In this document: positions 60,595-64,000 of the stretch, in pieces
Layout of the letters: the number at the start of each line of letters is the position of its first letter
Numbering within the stretch: position 1 is the stretch's first letter
NCBI RefSeq assembly: GCF_004011805.1
Contig: NZ_RCHJ01000013.1
Coordinates: 222,967 to 286,966, forward strand
DNA: 64,000 nt
Direction of reading: 5' to 3'
Source: Piscinibacter defluvii
GTDB lineage: Bacteria; Pseudomonadota; Gammaproteobacteria; Burkholderiales; Burkholderiaceae_C
Notes under the pieces: model-generated
The model's input: the letters and a program-made list of their open reading frames with translations, nothing else
Database searches by the model: none
Told to the model about the DNA's origin: nothing
Made by a program: the position numbers and the translations under genes

Positions 60595-61107
60595 TCACCA
60601 GTCTTCGGCCCGGAATCCCCGGCTGATCGTTCGAGGCCCGCTGTCCGGCAGCGCGGTCCCGGGAATGGCGATCGTGTGCGGCGCGCCACCCTCTGGGCAC
60701 GTGTAGTGAGCCAGCACGCCCGTCCGGCCCTGGTGAAACACCAGCATCGCCTTGACGCCCTTGTCGTAGCAGGGCTGGCAAAGATAGGGCGCCTGTGGGT
60801 CGTTCCCTTCCTGCACTGGCTTTGTGGCGTATGCATACGCACCGGGACGAAGCTCGGTCAGCGTATGGCGTTCGCGGTCCTCGGCCTCCAGCTTCAGTTT
60901 GTGCAGTTCGTTCTCGAGCAAGCCAACCTGCGTGCTGAGCGCTCGATTGCTCTCCGCGAGGGCGAGGGCTGAGATGCTCAACGCCACGAGCTTCGCATTG
61001 ACTTCGGTGAGAGCTTGCTGTGCTTTGCTGTCGTCGCGCGCCTCCACAGCAAGCTTGGTCAGTCCGATTGCGGTCGACAGACCGCTGAGTGCTGCCGGCA
61101 GATCCAT
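60595..61107 (-). CDS. Phage protein with coiled coil and Cys pairs
   Basis: 170 residues. Residues 1-80 are helical with a heptad region (STQVGLLENELHKLKLEAED); the C-terminal part has CQPCYDKG and a later CPEGG, possibly a zinc site. AAGGAGGG ribosome site. Leftward, in the same direction as the zinc-ribbon gene 72 bases downstream. Function unknown. Confidence 0.75.
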   Translation of the reverse strand: MDLPAALSGLSTAIGLTKLAVEARDDSKAQQALTEVNAKLVALSISALALAESNRALSTQVGLLENELHKLKLEAEDRERHTLTELRPGAYAYATKPVQEGNDPQAPYLCQPCYDKGVKAMLVFHQGRTGVLAHYTCPEGGAPHTIAIPGTALPDSGPRTISRGFRAEDW

Positions 61108-61191
61108 GGGCGCCCTCCTTGGGCTGGTGCGTGTAGGAGCCACCAGCGTAACCGGGGAAGGGCGCCCGCCCATCCGAATGCGAGGCGGGCG

Positions 61192-61476
61192 ATGACCGCG
61201 CCCGCACTCGCCGCGCTGTTCCGGGCGCCATCCGTGCCGCTGCACGAGCTCGTGATGCTCGTGCGCGACTGGAGCCTCGACGCTGGGCTTCCAGCGCATT
61301 CGCTTGGCGACGACGTGGCCATGTCCGCGGTGCTGATCGACCCGGACGCCAGCAGGCGGGCGCACTGGCGCTGCGCGATGCAGCTGGCGCGGGCATGCGA
61401 GCGCGCCACCGGTCGACCGATCGCTGACCTTCTTGCAGACCTCGAGCGGCCAGCAGCCGCCACCGGAGGCGCGTGA
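61192..61476 (+). CDS. Small phage protein, unknown
   Basis: 94 residues from MTAPALAALFRAP; helical (HWRCAMQLARACERATGRPI). It is followed by TGATG overlap with a short frame. It is first of the rightward genes after the leftward interruption. Confidence 0.6.
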   Translation: MTAPALAALFRAPSVPLHELVMLVRDWSLDAGLPAHSLGDDVAMSAVLIDPDASRRAHWRCAMQLARACERATGRPIADLLADLERPAAATGGA

Positions 61477-61580
61477 TGCGCGCACCCATCACTTTCACCG
61501 TCCCGCCAATCCACCAGCGCATCACCGGGCGCGCGAGGTTGAGAGCGAGCGTGCGTTCCGCTTCGGTGCGCTGGGCGTGA
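61476..61580 (+). CDS. Very short open frame, uncertain
   Basis: 34 residues (MRAPITFTVPPIHQRITGRA, then Arg/Ser-rich). It begins in TGATG overlap with the previous stop, which is the only argument for it. It may fill the gap between two real genes by chance. Confidence 0.3.
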   Translation: MRAPITFTVPPIHQRITGRARLRASVRSASVRWA

Positions 61581-61604
61581 CGGTCTTCTACCTGGGGACA
61601 CGAC

Positions 61605-61751
61605 ATGAGCGAGTTGGACTGGATCTTGTTGGGCTGGTGGGCTGCCGTGGCCACCGTCTTCGTTGCACTGCGCGGCGTGCCAAGAGTCGGCGATGCGAGG
61701 CCCATGCGCAAGGCAACCCCCACGGGTGAACTGGGGGGCCAGCAGAAATGA
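61605..61751 (+). CDS. Small single-span membrane protein
   Basis: 48 residues: MSELDWILLGWWAAVATVFV forms one membrane helix near the N-terminus, followed by a basic tail. Its stop overlaps the next ATG (ATGA). Function unknown. Confidence 0.6.
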   Translation: MSELDWILLGWWAAVATVFVALRGVPRVGDARPMRKATPTGELGGQQK

Positions 61752-62023
61752 GCCAGAGGCCGAAGTGCGGAGAGGTGCAGCCGCTTTCTCGCGAGGCTGC
61801 GCGGTGCTACCCACACCATCCGGACCACGCGTGCTACGGCTGCGCGCGGCATCGCTTCGGTGAGCCGGACGAGGCCGAAGTGCGACGCGAGCCGATCATC
61901 GACGCGAGCCTGTTCCGCTTGGGCGATGGTCGGTGCCAGATGGTCGCGCCGTTGCCCGCCGTGGCGGTGGTGGACCTGTCCAAGTTGTCGGTGCTCGAAC
62001 GAGCCCTCCGGGCGGCCGCATGA
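61748..62023 (+). CDS. Small phage protein with His/Cys cluster
   Basis: 91 residues. The N-terminal 40 contain a Cys/His cluster (RCYPHHPDHACYGCARHRFG) that could bind zinc; the remainder is hydrophobic/beta. ATGA overlaps on both sides. Function unknown. Confidence 0.65.
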   Translation: MSQRPKCGEVQPLSREAARCYPHHPDHACYGCARHRFGEPDEAEVRREPIIDASLFRLGDGRCQMVAPLPAVAVVDLSKLSVLERALRAAA

Positions 62024-62199
62024 GCGACGCAGGCCCCGCCAAGATGCGCGACGGCACGCCGTACGCCGGGCACACGAAGTTCCTCGGCACCGGCCTGCGG
62101 CGCAGCTGCGGCAAGTGCAACACCTTCGGCCCGCTGACCGACTTCAAGCTGATGCGGCCGTGGGGCATGTGCTGCGCGAAGTGCAGGGGGGTGGCATGA
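62020..62199 (+). CDS. Small zinc-ribbon-like phage protein
   Basis: 59 residues. SCGKCNTFGPLTDFK and CCAKCRG supply two CxxC pairs. ATGA overlaps on both sides. Its tight coupling to the PP-loop gene suggests a related function, unknown. Confidence 0.7.
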   Translation: MSDAGPAKMRDGTPYAGHTKFLGTGLRRSCGKCNTFGPLTDFKLMRPWGMCCAKCRGVA

Positions 62200-63436
62200 C
62201 GGCCACCCGCGCGCAGGCTTCCTTCTTCGACGGCGGCCAGCGGCTGCAGATGACAGAGAGCATCGAGCTCACTGTCCAGTCGATGCGGGCCTACGGACCG
62301 GAGCACGAGCACTGGTGCTTCGCCTGGTCTGGCGGCAAAGACAGCTCGGCCACGGTCACGGTCGTCCTCTGGCTCATCGCCGCCGGCAAGATCAAGGCGC
62401 CGAAGTCCATCACGGTCTTCTACGCCGACACCCGCCAGGAGCTGACGCCTCTGGCCATTGCGGCCGAGCAGATCATGGACGAGCTGCGCGAGCGCGGCAT
62501 CCGCGTCGAGGTGGTCAGGGCACCGCTGCTCAAGCGGTTCATGGTCTACATCCTCGGTCGAGGTGTGCCGCCGCCGAACAACAACACGCTGCGGTGGTGC
62601 ACCCGGCAGATCAAGATCGATCCGATGCAGGACGCGCTGGCACAGCGCCTTGCCGACCTCGACGGTCCCGTCCTGATGATCACCGGCGTGCGCCAAGGCG
62701 AGAGCGCGATCCGCGACCGCCGCATCGAGATGTCCTGCAGCAAGGATGGCGCTGAATGCGGGCAGGGCTGGTACCAGCAGGTGCTGCCGAACGCCAAGGG
62801 CCTACGCGGCCACATCGCCACCCTCGCGCCCCTGCTGCACTGGCGCGTTTGCCACGTATGGGAGTGGCTCAAGCACTGGGCGCCGCAAGAGGAGTTCGGC
62901 GACTGGTCGACGGCCATCGTCGCTGACGCCTACGGCGGCGATGAGGCGGAAGAGATCAACGCGCGCACCGGCTGCATCGGCTGCCCTCTGGCGCAGGAGG
63001 AGAAGGCGCTCGAGACGGTCCTCGCGCAGGAGCGCTGGGCCTATCTGGCGCCGCTGCGGGGCCTGAAGCCGCTCTGGCGCGAGCTGCGAGAGCCGCAGCA
63101 TCGGCTGAAGAAGGCCGGAGTCGAGCGCCTGAAGGACGGCTCGATCGCGAAGAACCCGCAGCGCATGGGTCCGCTCACGTTCGCGGCCCGGCTGATGGGA
63201 TTGGAGCGTGTGTTGGGCATCCAGGCCGAATGCAACGCCGCAGCGCGAGCCACCGGCCGGCCCCTGATCAACCTGATCGACGCCGAGGAAGAGGCCTGCA
63301 TTCGTCAGCTCATCGCCGCCGAGACATGGCCCGAGGGCTGGGACGGAGACGAGCCGACCGCAGACACGGTACTGCCGGTGGTCTACCAGAACGGTGCGGT
63401 GCAACCGCTGCTGTTTGGCGCAGAGGGAGCGGGCTG

Positions 63437-63437
<1 letters not shown>
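62196..63437 (+). CDS. Phage PAPS-reductase/DndC-like PP-loop protein
   Basis: 413 residues. The ATP-pyrophosphatase PP-loop is WSGGKDSS (44-51), followed by FYADTRQEL (sulfurtransferase-like motif). Cysteines 135 (LRWCTRQIK), 181, 260 and 263 (TGCIGCPL) could hold an iron-sulfur cluster, as in DndC. GVRQGESAIRDRR resembles the family R-rich motif. The activity (adenylation coupled to sulfur or nucleic-acid modification) is inferred from family. Confidence 0.82.

Positions 63438-64000
<563 letters not shown>

Overview
The window is high-GC chromosomal DNA of a betaproteobacterium, very probably a Burkholderiales member near the Rubrivivax/Leptothrix/Ideonella group. The evidence is gene order (infC-rpmI-rplT-pheST-ihfA-merR; ilvBHC-pssA-leuA; tRNA-Leu-tig-clpPX-lon), the sigma factor/DUF3619/DUF3106/RDD cluster and hopanoid-type hpnCDE genes. 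The genus is inference.

Region 1 (1-42,258) is core genome. It holds: translation genes with an ATC-started infC and a terminator-like hairpin just before pheS (1-5.7 kb); tRNA-Pro; a glutaryl-CoA dehydrogenase/CoA-transferase pair with a divergent LysR regulator; bfd with a likely Fur site; a membrane H+-pyrophosphatase divergent from soluble pyrophosphatase; a P-II protein; a LOG-type hydrolase and diacylglycerol kinase; an ECF sigma operon; branched-chain amino acid genes ilvBHC, pssA and two dissimilar isopropylmalate synthases in tandem, the first preceded by a Leu-codon leader peptide and terminator; a PBP7-type peptidase; an IclR regulator; squalene synthesis genes hpnCDE; an RND efflux pair behind a consensus promoter with a TetR-type palindrome at its start point; tRNA-Leu; the tig-clpP-clpX-lon proteostasis block; and tRNA-Gly and tRNA-Cys.

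Region 2 (about 42,200-64,000, running off the window) is a prophage inserted at the 3' end of tRNA-Cys. Its integrase frame ends inside the tRNA. A leftward operon of about 34 mostly overlapping genes (57,845 to 42,203) starts at a strong promoter (TTGACA-17-TATAGT). It encodes a YqaJ exonuclease with a probable annealing partner, two HNH endonucleases, a cytosine methyltransferase carrying a five-fold repeat, a J-domain protein, an ASCH protein, a DUF5131 protein and an excisionase-like HTH protein. It also encodes a small protein that looks like the Tad1/Acb2 anti-defence family. A short repressor and a Cro-like protein diverge at 59.8 kb. Both the cro promoter and the leftward promoter carry the same pair of 13-bp operators at identical 24-bp spacing, so one repressor probably silences both. 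Rightward genes after cro lead to a PP-loop/Fe-S protein and a probable replication protein whose reading frame enters a hexanucleotide repeat at the window edge.

No gene-free stretch exceeds 300 bases. No rRNA, CRISPR array or insertion sequence was seen.
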